Positions 1 through 11,014 of a stretch of DNA of 64,000 bases are shown in pieces. Source of the DNA: Lutjanus erythropterus (Eukaryota > Chordata > Actinopteri > Lutjaniformes > Lutjanidae); contig CM034610.1 in assembly GCA_020091685.1 (NCBI GenBank), positions 27,192,094-27,256,093 on the forward strand, given 5' to 3'. Both the position numbers and the translations under genes were made by a program. Numbering within the stretch: position 1 is the first letter of the stretch; each line of letters opens with the position of its first letter. The notes below the pieces were generated by a model. That model ran no database searches and had not been told where the DNA came from. It saw only the letters and a program-made list of their open reading frames with translations.

Positions 1-1502
1 ATTATGATTTGTTTGTACACATAAATATACTTTGGTTAATTTATTTATTTCTGTGTAAAATTTTCGCTTCATATAATTCATCAATACTATGCAGAAGCAA
101 ACAAGATGGTTGAGACTAGGAATGGGTATTATGTGACCAGCAATGGCCTTGTTAGGTTACAAGAGAAGAGGGTTTGATGTTGCGAGGTCCATAAGCTGAC
201 CCGTCCCTGTCAGAGATGATGCAGCTTCTTCCATGCTTCTAAGGTTCAGAAATTCTACCAACCATTTATTTATGCTAAAACAGTTCACAAAAGCATCATA
301 CGTTTGGTGCAAGGCATCCAGATGCTGCAGTTTTTTTGCAACTGTACACTTAATGCCAGTAGATTGTTGGATGCCAGCAAGCATGTAGCCAGAGATAAAA
401 TTACATCACTTTAAAAATTTTGGACAGTGTGTTTCTAACTGCATCCCAGAGGGCCTTAACAGCTGGACAGAGTCGTAGCGAGTGGACTGAGCCCCCCACA
501 ACCACGCAAACACAGGTCTGAGTGATGTACGCTCTTTGAAGGACTGCATAGCAGTGCATTAGTGTGCAACCATTTAAAGACATTTGGTCGGTGCTATTAT
601 GTTCCATGGGTCAGGGTCACAGCCTGAAGATGTACAGATGGTGCAAGATAGTGCAAAAAAACACTGGATAGTGCAAAGAATGCTAAGACTGTGCAAGGTT
701 TAAACGCTGTTGAAAATACTTCAGCTCTTGTTAGCATATTTGCCAACATTTAGACCTCAAAAATCAGCTTAGTTTCCTGTATTCTGTGATCTTTTGATGA
801 ATGAAAATAACAAAATCATAAATCCACATTTTTTGCAAACATGCCTTTGGATGATCTCTCACTGATGCTTAATAGCTAGAAAAGACAGTGAGATGACAAA
901 ATTTAGCCTTAGATTAAAATAATACAGAAAATAAATATTTTACAAATGGTTTTCTATGTGACTTCTTCTTCCCAGAACATCATGTGCAAATATATTGTTG
1001 TGCACACAAGGGAAAAAGGTGTGAAATTTGTCATAAATCAGAAGAAAAATGGAGAATTGTGGCTCCAGGAGAAAATAAGGAGGTTGCCTGTAAGAGTAAG
1101 CATTCACTACTCCACAGATTTTAACAAATTTGTGAACAAAATCCGACAGAAATAAATCTTTTGTGTGCACAAAAGAAGCCTGAGATCTTTTACTTCGACT
1201 CGTGAAAAATTGGAGCAAAAACAAAAGTGTTGCGTTCATATTTTTGTTGAGTATATTTTGTGTTTGTGTGTGTGTGTACACGTGTGGGTATATTTCTGTG
1301 AATGTGAGTCTAACCCTGTTTGCCCTTCACGAGGAGCAGAGCGCAGCTTCCCCCCCCCTGGCATTTCAGAGAGATGGAGAAGTAAACGGGATGAGAGACG
1401 GACCAAGAAAGAGACATATCACAACACAAACACACACACACAACACACAGAACCATTGGCTGGCTGGCAGCCATGACAGATGGGGGAGTTCAGTTCATGG
1501 GG

Positions 1503-1516
1503 GTTGCCATGGAAAC
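1503..1516. promoter_or_regulatory. RFX X-box-like motif
   Basis: GTTGCCATGGAAAC is one base from the symmetric RFX factor X-box (GTTGCCATGGCAAC). It lies in a mixed-composition stretch of the myo1d intron that is less repetitive than its surroundings. Binding is not shown by sequence alone. Confidence 0.3.
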
Positions 1517-2725
1517 CGGCATCAGCGCTAGCCTGAGCTTCTCTGCATAAGCCGAGGCTCTCGCTCTGCAGAGGAGTGCAGCGTGGGCAAGCAGAAGCCT
1601 TTTGCTTGTTGTTTATGACTTATTGTTGTTGCGCAACAGTCGGTGTCATCAGGTCCTCGACTCATTTCCTAAGTTTAGATCAGAGGGACCCAGATTGGTG
1701 GCTTTGTGTGAATGCAGCTGTAATTGCTGTTAATGGATTTGTTTATGAACAACACACGGGCGGCCATAATCGGTAACTGTGCCAGTGAGAAAGTGTGTCA
1801 CGACGAGCACTTGACTGAAGAGACAGAGATGAATGTGTGTTTATCAAGCTTTTTAGCCTCCTGCCACCGCCCCACGCCCCCCACCCCCCCATCCTCTCTG
1901 AGCCCTGTTACATTCACGTTACGTCTTCCTCTCACCTCTCACCTCTCAACAGAACAATTACCACACCATCATCTTCTCACATTTACATCACATCACACAC
2001 ACCCCCCCCCCGCGCTCTTTTTCTTCTCCCTCTTTGATTCCCGTCATCGATCGTGTTTAAGAGCAAACGAGCCACAGCGCCCGTTCACCCAGAAAGGCTC
2101 TAACTAGATGTGACAGGCACTAAAAGCCAGTCCGCTGCTGCTGCTGCCCCAGCCCAGCAACGCCATATGGATCATTACTTCAACAGGACTCCTGCTCGAT
2201 TTCTTTCTGTTATTCATCTTAATTTTCTCAATCTGTGTGCTCAAACATGCACACATATACACTGTCTCTCCTGTATGAGAGGAATTCAGGACTTGCAGCA
2301 GCATAATCCTGCACATACGCTCTTATTCTCTCCCACACACACTCCTATACCCTCTGACTTGCACAATCATACACTGTTATACACAGAATCACTCTACAAT
2401 ACAACTGTACTCCCACATTATCCTCGCTCATGATGTAAATGTAAGACAGCTCATCAGGGCTTTATTTAAATGTTTCTATCTGTGCAACTGAGCTGTTACG
2501 TACCTTGTTTTCAGTAAGTCTGCAAAACAATGAGGAACTTAACATTTAAGCTACGCGACCTTCCTGTTCAATTTAATTTCTGCCTTTTTAAAAGAAAAGT
2601 TTATTGGGTTTTTGCTGAGAGTTGGATCAGAAGGTAAATATGAAGCTGCAGCCAGTTAGCTTATCTCATCAAAAAGACTGGGCTAAACAGCTAACAGCTA
2701 GCTTCTCTCTCCAGTGGATCATGAG

Positions 2726-2860
2726 CAGTGTTGGGTAGGATTCTTCTTAAAAGCAACTCATTACATTACAAGATTCTTTCCATTAGAAAATAACTTTTTA
2801 CGTTACATTACCTACTGAGAAAAGCAACTCATTAGACTACTTTTGCATCACCAAAAATTA
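2726..2860 (+). repeat. Dispersed fish repeat, terminal fragment
   Basis: The stretch begins CAGTGTTGGGTAGGATTC and continues with TTACATTACA-type motifs. This is the start of a very common teleost DNA-transposon-derived repeat whose ends read CAGTGTTGGG and CCCAACACTG. The second end is not seen nearby, so this is a truncated copy. The family name is from memory of the pattern, not from a search. Confidence 0.45.
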
Positions 2861-2936
2861 AAAACACTTTTGTCCTGATGATCTGACAGTGAAGTGGACA
2901 GAAGCATGTTGTACAGCTGAAGACAGTAAAACACAG

Positions 2937-3370
2937 ACTCAAGTCAAGTCAAATTTTCTAGCCCAATATCACAAATCACAATTTGCCTCAGCAGGTTTTA
3001 CAATCTGCACACTATGCAACAAACCCTGTCCTATAGACACATGAAAAAGTAAGGAAAAAAAAGGAACAAACCACAGGGAGGGATCCCTCCTGGGACGGAC
3101 GGACATGCGATAGATGTCACATGTTCAGAACAGAACAGCAAATATTTGATGGTGAAATATCTGATACATAAAATTATTAAATATATGCAAAGAATGTAGA
3201 TCTAGAAGGACCGCACAACATCCTGTTAACTACAGGGACCTGGAAGAGGACAGGCCACAAAATCAAAATAACTACTGAGTTTTGATGACAAACCCTCTGA
3301 TCTGTTAAATTATAAAACATATGTAAAATATATGTAGAAGAACGGAGATCCAGGAGGATGTTGAGCAACT
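2937..3370. repeat. Dispersed fish repeat (AAATTTTCTAGCCCAATATC type)
   Basis: It contains the sequence block 'CCCAATATCACAAATCACAA' and a later 'GAGGGATCCCTCCTGGGACG' block. These occur together, in this order, in a very common teleost dispersed repeat. The downstream part (about 3170-3370) has two related blocks around 'ATATATG...AATGTAGATC' and 'ATATATGTAGAAGAACGGAG'. No coding capacity is visible. Confidence 0.5.
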
Positions 3371-3838
3371 TAGCTTCTCAAAACACATGCTAACATAGAC
3401 TCACCAAACCAATTGTTTTACTCTTTTATTACTCAGGAGAACTTTATCAAAGCTGAAGAGACTCTCCACTGAATGGTGTTGGAATATTGCCTCAAAGAAA
3501 AAGCAAGGTTCCATGTGGAGCAGTGAGAACAAAAAAATTGTTTGTGAAACCTTTGACCTTCAATCATTCATCTCAACACAATTACCACTCAGTATACATG
3601 CAAATGTATTTATAAATAAATGGTACGTGCCTGATAACATTCTGAGTTTTACAAGTAGCAGTTTCTGTGATTAATCTGGGAAAATGTCATCTGAACTCTG
3701 CGGTGCAGATTCCGTGATTGTCTGCAGATATGTGAGTCTTCTGTAGTGAAACGAGTTCAGCCATTCAAAAATGTAAGCTTAAACTTCTACAGCAGAATCT
3801 CTGATATCTGGAAAATATGACGTGTGTAAAAGTTAAAT

Positions 3839-4213
3839 TAGGCTGCAGATGTTGTATCAATCTGTCAACATTTTCAAACAGTGGTCCACCTACGCAGGTG
3901 GTTCCACTTCCTTTGACCTGATTAGACCCAGAACAGACTGCAACAACTAACTGATTTAACTCATTTTTTAAGACAAAGACTAAGTCGAAATTCTCTGATT
4001 TCAGCCTCTTGAATGTGAATATTTTTTTGGTTTCTTTACTCCTCTACGACACTAAACTGATATCTTTGGTTTGTGAGTCTTTGTCTTTAGGAAACACCGA
4101 CTGACATTTTTCACTGTTATATGACATTTTAAAACAAACAACTGTTAATCGATTAACCACGAAAGTAATCAACCAATTAATCAACTAGAAGACTAATCAT
4201 TAGTTGCAGCCCG
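3839..4213 (-). mobile_element. hAT-like non-autonomous element (degenerate)
   Basis: Read on the minus strand it starts GGGCTGCAACTAATGATTAG and has multiple ATTAATC/GATTAAC blocks, as in the related copies at 30683-30950 and 47586-48027. The other end, TAGGCTGCA at 3839, is a plausible partner. I found no clear target-site duplication, so the boundaries are approximate. Confidence 0.45.
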
Positions 4214-4656
4214 CTTGAATCGATGTCTCTGTGTGGCACATGAACAAAACACCACTTGGACAAACAGTATTGTGAACAACACAGATTAATAACCACATAT
4301 TTCACGTGGTTTGTCGTGCCTGAATCCAAATGGAGAAGTGTGGCATCTCTGCCAACACTCACAAGCTGTTAAAAGATGAAATTTAAGTTTCCTGCAGCAA
4401 CAAGCTGCTCATGCTAAACGCCAAACAATCAGCAATTGTTGTTAGTTCACAGACTCCACAGCGTGTTGGTCTAATCAGCCATCGGTCTCTATTATACACG
4501 GTTTTCTTCTCCTGCACAGTAGCATTCAGTGTGACAGTACGAGAGGAGAGGCTTTAACGGTATGTGTGTCAGAGTGTGATAGTATGCGTGAGTGAGTTTA
4601 TACGAAAGTACAGTTGTGTTTGTGTGTGAGGGAGTGTGATTTATGGCCCCAAACAG

Positions 4657-4658
<2 letters not shown>

Positions 4659-4690
<32 letters not shown>
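4659..4690. repeat. (GT)n microsatellite
   Basis: An uninterrupted run of GT dinucleotides, flanked by further GTGTGAG-rich sequence for about 200 bp. Confidence 0.95.
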
Positions 4691-4693
<3 letters not shown>

Positions 4694-4805
4694 AGGGAGA
4701 GTATGACTGTGCATATAAAAGTGTGTGTGGGAATTATTGTGGTGTATTTGTGAGATTATGATGCTGTGTGTGAGAGTAAGAATGATTTATGGCCTCATAT
4801 TTTTT

Positions 4806-4806
4806 G

Positions 4807-4845
<39 letters not shown>

Positions 4846-4846
4846 G
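4806..4846. repeat. Compound (CT)n(CA)n microsatellite
   Basis: A CT run changes directly into a CA run. Confidence 0.95.
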
Positions 4847-5610
4847 CATGGGTCACTAATGGATCTGCATATTTTATTCCTGTGCATTAAACTATGACTG
4901 AATGTAATGTGAAGCCGCTGGGGCGAGCTGCTCGTGTATTAGGGTTGCAGTAATAAGAGTATATGAGCAAACTTTGATTATATCTGTAAATGTTTCCTGG
5001 TAGGGGCTGGACTACAAAGCAAGCTCAACATAGTCAGGCTTTCTTCGCTTGAGCTGGCTCAACAAAACCTAAAATAAAACCTCAGTCAGAGATAACGGGT
5101 ATCACAACGGCAGTTATCACCTTGCTTTGTTTTCTTCATCAAACTTTGTGCACATTCCCTCAAAAGGGAGTATTTGTGCATCATTACACTCTTCTTCTGC
5201 ACAAAATAGACCGATCGTGTGCCGCCTAGTTCAGTCAAGAGGAACAGGTTGTTATAATGGAGATCAATGAAGAATATGAAAAATATTACAGTAAAAAGCA
5301 ACACTGTTGATGCAAATAAGGCAAGAGAGGAATGCTGTTAATCCTACAGGAAATGAGTGGAATCAACTCATCTTTTCTCGTTAACTTAAAGTAAATATCC
5401 AAGTTTTTATTAATTGAAGTTAAATTAACTTAAAGTAACAACTGATAGCAGTTTCCCATGCAGAAATGAGTACAGCAGTCCAATAATTAGGGTTCTAACC
5501 CCGAAGGAAGGGGTAGAACCCTTCTAAAATTGTACCGGTTTATTATTATTAGGGTTCTAACCCCGAAGGGGTAGAACCCTTCTAAGATTGTACCGGTTTA
5601 TTATTATTAT

Positions 5611-8152
5611 TTTTTGTTGTCTGCCGCTTGAGCTAAAATTCCCGTGAGCTGGAATGAGCCAGAAACCTGAAACTTGGCCCAATGATTGGAAATGATGTGC
5701 ATCAACTTTTATTAAAATATGAGCCCAGTCGGCCACATGGTGGCGCTGTAATTAAGGCTTAAAGAAGACTTTTTGGGGAGGCCACGCCCCTCACACCATA
5801 AGTCTGATTGACTTGAAATTTGACACACAGGTCCAGCTCAATGTCCTCTACAAAAAAGCCTCTAGGACCATGAAGGTCCGCCTGACTAGATTTTTTGCTA
5901 ATTTGCATAATTTGAAAAACACTAAAGTGAAATAAACTTTTACAATTTTGACTCCATCAACACCAAATTTGGTACACGGCTTTGGGGGATGACGAGACAC
6001 ATTTCTATTACAAATGAGCCAGATTGATCAAAAAACACGGCCGCCACGGACCAATGAATCTTCGCTATGGGCGGAGCTTAGAATTGATTTGCAATAACTC
6101 GGACACCCTTTGACCTATCATCACCAAACTTGGTGGATAGGTCCACAATGAGACTTGGCAGCTGCCTACCAAAGCATTTTGAGCTCAGCCTATAGGGGGC
6201 GCTACAAATGCCACACATCTGTATCTCAAAGACCATTGGATGGAATTTCACCAAATTTGGTATGCATGCTCTAGGGGTGGCTATTAACTAATATCTTGAG
6301 TGCCATGTTGATAGGTGCGAGTGGGCGTGGCCTATACGTCATTAACCGTCCGGAAGGACCTAGGGACATGAAACTTGGTACATGGACTATAAATGACATC
6401 CAAATATTGCTCAAAAAAATTGGTCCCAATCGGCCTCATGGGGGCGCTATAACATAGAGTGTAAAGTTTGAAAGGCTCTGCCCGCCGCACCACAAGTGCT
6501 ATTGACTTGAAATTTTACACACACATCCTCCCGATGATCCTCTACAAAAAAGCCTCTTGCACCATGAACGCCGCCCTTACAGAATTTTTGCTAATTTCAA
6601 TAATGTTAAAAACAGTAAAATGAATAAACTTTTACAGTTTTGACTCCATCAACACCAAATTTGGTACACGGCTTTGGGGGATGACGAGACACATTTCTAT
6701 TACAAATGAGCCAGATTGGTCAAAAAACACGGCCGCCACGGACCGATGAATCTTCGCTGTGGGCGGAGCTTAGAATCGATTGGCCGTAACTCCCACACCC
6801 TTTGACCTATCGTCACCAATCTCGGTGGGTAGGTCCACAATGAGACTTGGAAGCACACCCTAAAAAAGACTTTGAGATTGGCACATAGGGGGCGCCACCA
6901 GCCATTCCCAGATATTCCCGTTTTTTCCCAAACCGTTTTCCCATTGAAAATGAATGAGGGAATCTTCAAAAATCACCTTTTTTCAAACGGTAACTACCGA
7001 TTCATACTTTCAGCTAGAAACTCCATTCAAACTGGAAAATGTTCAGCAATTCCTTGACTTTTTACATATGATTCAACTTTTCAATACCATTCAAACTTTC
7101 CAAAATATTCAGTGTTTTCTGAAACTTGGTTATAATGGAAGTGGATGAGAAAATCCTTCAAACTCACTCATCTTCACCCACGCTTCACCAACTCATACGT
7201 TCACGTAGAAACTCCATTCCAACTCTGAAACGTCGACATTGCCGTCGACTTTCAGTGACCGATTCGTATTTTCCATATCTCTTTTAGTTTTTCTACACCA
7301 GCTGTTTAAAAATCATGAAATTTTCAGCCCTTCTCAGAATTTATAATGGGTGTGTATTGCGTGGAATGTTGCAACTTAGAGTGGGTGATGTCATCGCTAG
7401 AGTGCACAGCACCTGTGAAATCATCAAGAAATTTCCTCTTAAACTCGCTGGTGCGGCCACATCGTTCACTCTACGTACACAAATTGTACACCAAATTGTA
7501 GGAAAAGCCGTTCCGGTCGCAGAGGTGCGACCGCTGAAGGAAACGGATTTAGGGTTTTGGCTGCAGGTGGTCTGAAACGACAACAAGTACGACCCCCTTC
7601 CCCATTCGCTCCCATGTTAAGTGAGAGCCCAAATTTCTGGAAGAAAGCAGACCATTCCAGTTATGTCCATCGTGGCTCTGGCCTCATTTTTCACACCACA
7701 GAAATGAAATTTACACCTTTGTGATCCGCATCCTGTCCTCTCGCTGACGGTGTGCTTTTTGTAGCTGTAGCACTTACGGTTTTTCATTAAACGGTTGTAG
7801 TTTGAGAGGAACTTTTGGCTCAGTTTCTGCCTTTTCTTGGTGTATTTAAATTTGACTGTGCCATTCCCAACCGGTGATTGGCTGAATCGACTCCGGCCGT
7901 TCGGCCAATCGTCTGTGTGTCACAGCACGGTCAAATTTGGAAAACAGAGAAGTGGCTTTGAGGTATACTTAAGTAAAGAGATGGTCTTCCTGCCTGTGTA
8001 TGTGTTGCTTGGAGCTTTCGGGGACAGGGCGGGGAACGTCTTGCACTACGGCAGATGAGGGTCACGCTGGGCGGTGAGGGTCACGGTGGCTGGTTTGGGG
8101 CGGAACAGGTTAGAACCCGCAAATTGCCGCTTGCGGCTATATTTATTATTAT
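5611..8152. repeat. Tandem array unit 1
   Basis: It contains two related sub-blocks of about 692 bp (marker GACTCCATCAACACCAAATT at 5950 and 6642), then a more unique right half with a hairpin (7848-7938), ending in the GCCGCTTGCGGC hairpin near 8126-8137. Unlike unit 2 it has the complete left end just before it. Confidence 0.8.
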
Positions 8153-11014
8153 TTTTTGTTGTCTGCCGCTTGAGCTCAAATTCCCGTGAGCTGGAATGAG
8201 CCAGAAACCTGAAACTTGGCCCACTGATTGGAAATGATGTGCATCAACTTTTATTAAAATATGAGCCCAGTCGGCCACATGGTGGCGCTGTAATTAAGGC
8301 TTAAAAGTGACTTTTTGGGGAGGCCACGCCCCTCACACCATAAGTCTGATTGACTTGAAATTTGACACACAGGTCCAGCTCAATGTCCTCTACAAAAAAG
8401 CCTCTAGGACCATGAAGGTCCGTCATACTAGATTTTTTGCTAATTTGCATAATTTGAAAAACAGTAAAATGACATAAACTTTTACAATTTTGACTCCATC
8501 AACACCAAATTTGGTACAGAGCTTCGGGGGATGACGAGACACATTTCTATTACAAATGAGCCAGATTGATCAAAAAACACGGCCGCCACGGACCAATGAA
8601 TCTTCGCTGTGGGCGGAGCTTAGAATTGATTGGCCATAACTCCCACACCCTTTGACCTATCATCACCAAACTTGGTGGATAGGTCCACAATGAGACTTGG
8701 CAGCTGCCTACCAAAGCATTTTGAGCTCAGCCTATAGGGGGCGCTATAAATGCCACACATCTGTATCTCAAAGACCATTGGATGGAATTTCACCAAATTT
8801 GGTATGCATGCTCTAGGGGTGGCTATTAACCAATATCTTGAGTGCCATGTTGATAGGTGGAAGTGGGCGTGGCCTATACGTCATTAACCGTCCGGAAGGA
8901 CCTAGGGACATGAAACTTGGTACATGGACTATAAATGACATCCAAATATTGCTCAAAAAAATTGGTCCCAATCGGCCTCATGGGGGCGCTATAACATAGA
9001 GTGTAAAGTTTGAAAGGCTCTGCCCGCCGCACCACAAGTGCTATTGACTTGAAATTTTACACACACATCCTCCTGATTATCCTCTACAAAAAAGCCTCTT
9101 GCACCATGAATGCCGCCCTTACAGAATTTTTTCTAATTTTAATAATGTTAAAAACAGTAAAATGAAATAAACTTTTACAGTTTTGACTCCATCAACACCA
9201 AATTTAGTACACGGCTTTGGGGGATGACGAGACACATTTCTATTAAAAATTAGCCAGATTGGTCAAAAAACACGGCCGCCACGGACCAATGAATCTTCGC
9301 TGTGGGCGGAGCTTAGAATCGATTGGCCATAACTCCCACACCCTTTGACCTATCATCACCAATCTTGGTGGGTAGGTCCACAATGAGACTTGGAAGCACA
9401 CCCTGAAAAAGATTTTGAGATTGGCACATAGGGGGCGCCACCGCCATTCCCAGATATTCCCGTTTTTTCCCAAACCGTTTTCCCATTGAAAATGAATGAG
9501 GGAATCTTCAAAAATCACAAAATTTCACCTTTTTTCAAACGGTAACTACCGATTCATACTTTCAGCTAGAAACTCCATTCAAACTGGAAAATGTTCAGCA
9601 ATTCCTTGACTTTTTACATATGATTCAACTTTTCAATACCATTCAAACTTTCCAAAATATTCAGTGTTTTCTGAAACTTGGTTATAATGGAAGTCGATGA
9701 GAAAATCCTTCAAACTCACTCATCTTCACCCACACTTCACGAACTCATACATTCACGTAGAAACTCCATTCCAACTCTGAAACGTTGACATTGCCGTCGA
9801 CTTTCAGTGACCGATTCGTATTTTCCATATCTCTTTTAGTTTTTCTACACCAGCTGTTTAAAAATCATGAAATTTTCAGCCCTTCTCAGAATTTATAATG
9901 GGTGTGTATTGCGTGGAATGTTGCGACTTAGAGTGGGTGATGTCATCGATAGAGTGCACAGCACCTGTGAAATCATCAAGAAATTTCCTCTTAAACTCGC
10001 CGGTGCGGCCACATCGTTCACTCTACGTACACAAATTGTACACCAAATTGTAGGAAAAGCCGTTCCGGTCGCAGAGGTGCGACCGCTGAAGAAAACAGAT
10101 TTAGGGTTTTGGCTGCAGGTGGTCTGAAACGACAACAAGTACGACCCCCTGCCCCATTCTCTCCCATGTTAAGTGAGAGCCCAAATTTCTGGAAGAAAGC
10201 AGACCGTTCCAGTTATGTCCATCGTGGCTCTGGCCTCATTTTTCACACCACAGAAATGAAATTTACACCTTTGTGATCCGCATCCCGTCCTCTCGCTGAC
10301 GGTGTGCTTTTTGTAGCTGTAGCACTTACGGTTTTTCATTAAACGGTTGGAGTTTGAGAGGAACTTTTGGCTCAGTTTCTGCCTTTTCTTGGTGTATTTA
10401 AATTTGACTGTGCCATTGCCAACCGGTGATTGGCTGAATCGACTCCGGCCGTTCGGCCAATCGTCTGTGTGTCACAGCACAGTCAAATTTGGAAAACAGA
10501 GAAGTGGCTTTGAGGTATACTTAAGTAAAGAGATGGTCTTCCTGTCTGAACTTTCACTTACCTTCATTTAGGTAAAGTCATAATAGTACACTCACATCTG
10601 TGTCTTTAGCCTTACAGAATATTTTACAGCCTCTCCCATACACAACCATTATCATCTCCACATTTCTCCCAAAATTATCATGATCGTGGAACTGTGATTG
10701 CTTAAACATTAAAATACCTATTGAAACTTTGAAATACACATCAATAGGTACAATTTCAGTGTATGTTTTGATGTTCAAATGGAGTCTCTGTGTGAAAGTA
10801 TACCACAAATGTCATTAGCGTGTAGGCTGGCTGAAAACCCGATTTCAAGGAATGTGTGACTTGGAAAGAGTATGTGTTGCTTGGAGCTTTCGGGGACAGG
10901 GCGGGGAACGTCTTGCACTACGGCAGATGAGGGTCACGCTGGGCGGTGAGGGTCACGGTGGCTGGTTTGGGGCGGAACAGGTTAGAACCCGCAAATTGCC
11001 GCTTGCGGCTATAT
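8153..11014. repeat. Tandem array unit 2
   Basis: It starts at the TTATTATT tract that joins directly to the right end of unit 1, so it lacks the GGGTTCTAACCCC left end. The two 692-bp sub-blocks are again marked at 8492 and 9185. It is longer than unit 1 because of an extra block of about 325 bp at 10545-10869. Confidence 0.8.
10545..10869. other. Extra segment present only in array unit 2
   Basis: Unit 1 reads AAGAGATGGTCTTCCTGCCT and passes directly to GTATGTGTTGCTTGG. Unit 2 has about 325 bp between the same two blocks. This is either an insertion in unit 2 or a deletion from unit 1. No terminal repeats or target duplication are obvious, which slightly favours a deletion in unit 1. No coding potential is visible. 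Confidence 0.65.

Larger units (their letters stand above)
5489..11014. mobile_element. Head-to-tail tandem array of a non-autonomous transposon-like repeat
   Basis: Two copies of a long repeat lie in direct tandem with a period near 2542 bp (for example 5611 versus 8153, and 5950 versus 8492); differences between copies are sparse, so the duplication looks recent. The left end carries GGGTTCTAACCCCGAAGG with a nearly palindromic GGTTCTA/TAGAACC stem, doubled with a 62-bp period. The right end of each copy carries GGTTAGAACCCGC, which is inverted relative to the left end, followed by a perfect hairpin GCCGC-TT-GCGGC and CTATATTT. Subterminal inverted repeats, a 3' hairpin and tandem arrays are seen in Helitron/Helentron-type elements, so that class is my best guess; family assignment is unverified. 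No transposase or helicase is encoded. Confidence 0.75.

Noticed and set aside
1165..2433. Several open frames of 60-130 codons in the first 2.5 kb.
   Set aside because: They are low-complexity (proline-, serine- and threonine-rich from CT/CA-rich DNA), have no splice context, no domain, and lie in the myo1d intron.
5950..6700. Regularly repeated blocks (period about 692 bp) considered as a CRISPR-like or satellite array.
   Set aside because: There are only two sub-blocks per unit with no short constant repeats and variable spacers. This is internal duplication within a transposon-like unit.
7315..10127. Matching 86-codon open frames in both array units (7315-7575 and 9867-10127), starting MKFSALLRIYNGC.
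   Set aside because: Of the five base differences between them, three change the residue and two do not, as expected without selection. There is no domain, and the frames sit inside a repeat that is non-coding elsewhere.
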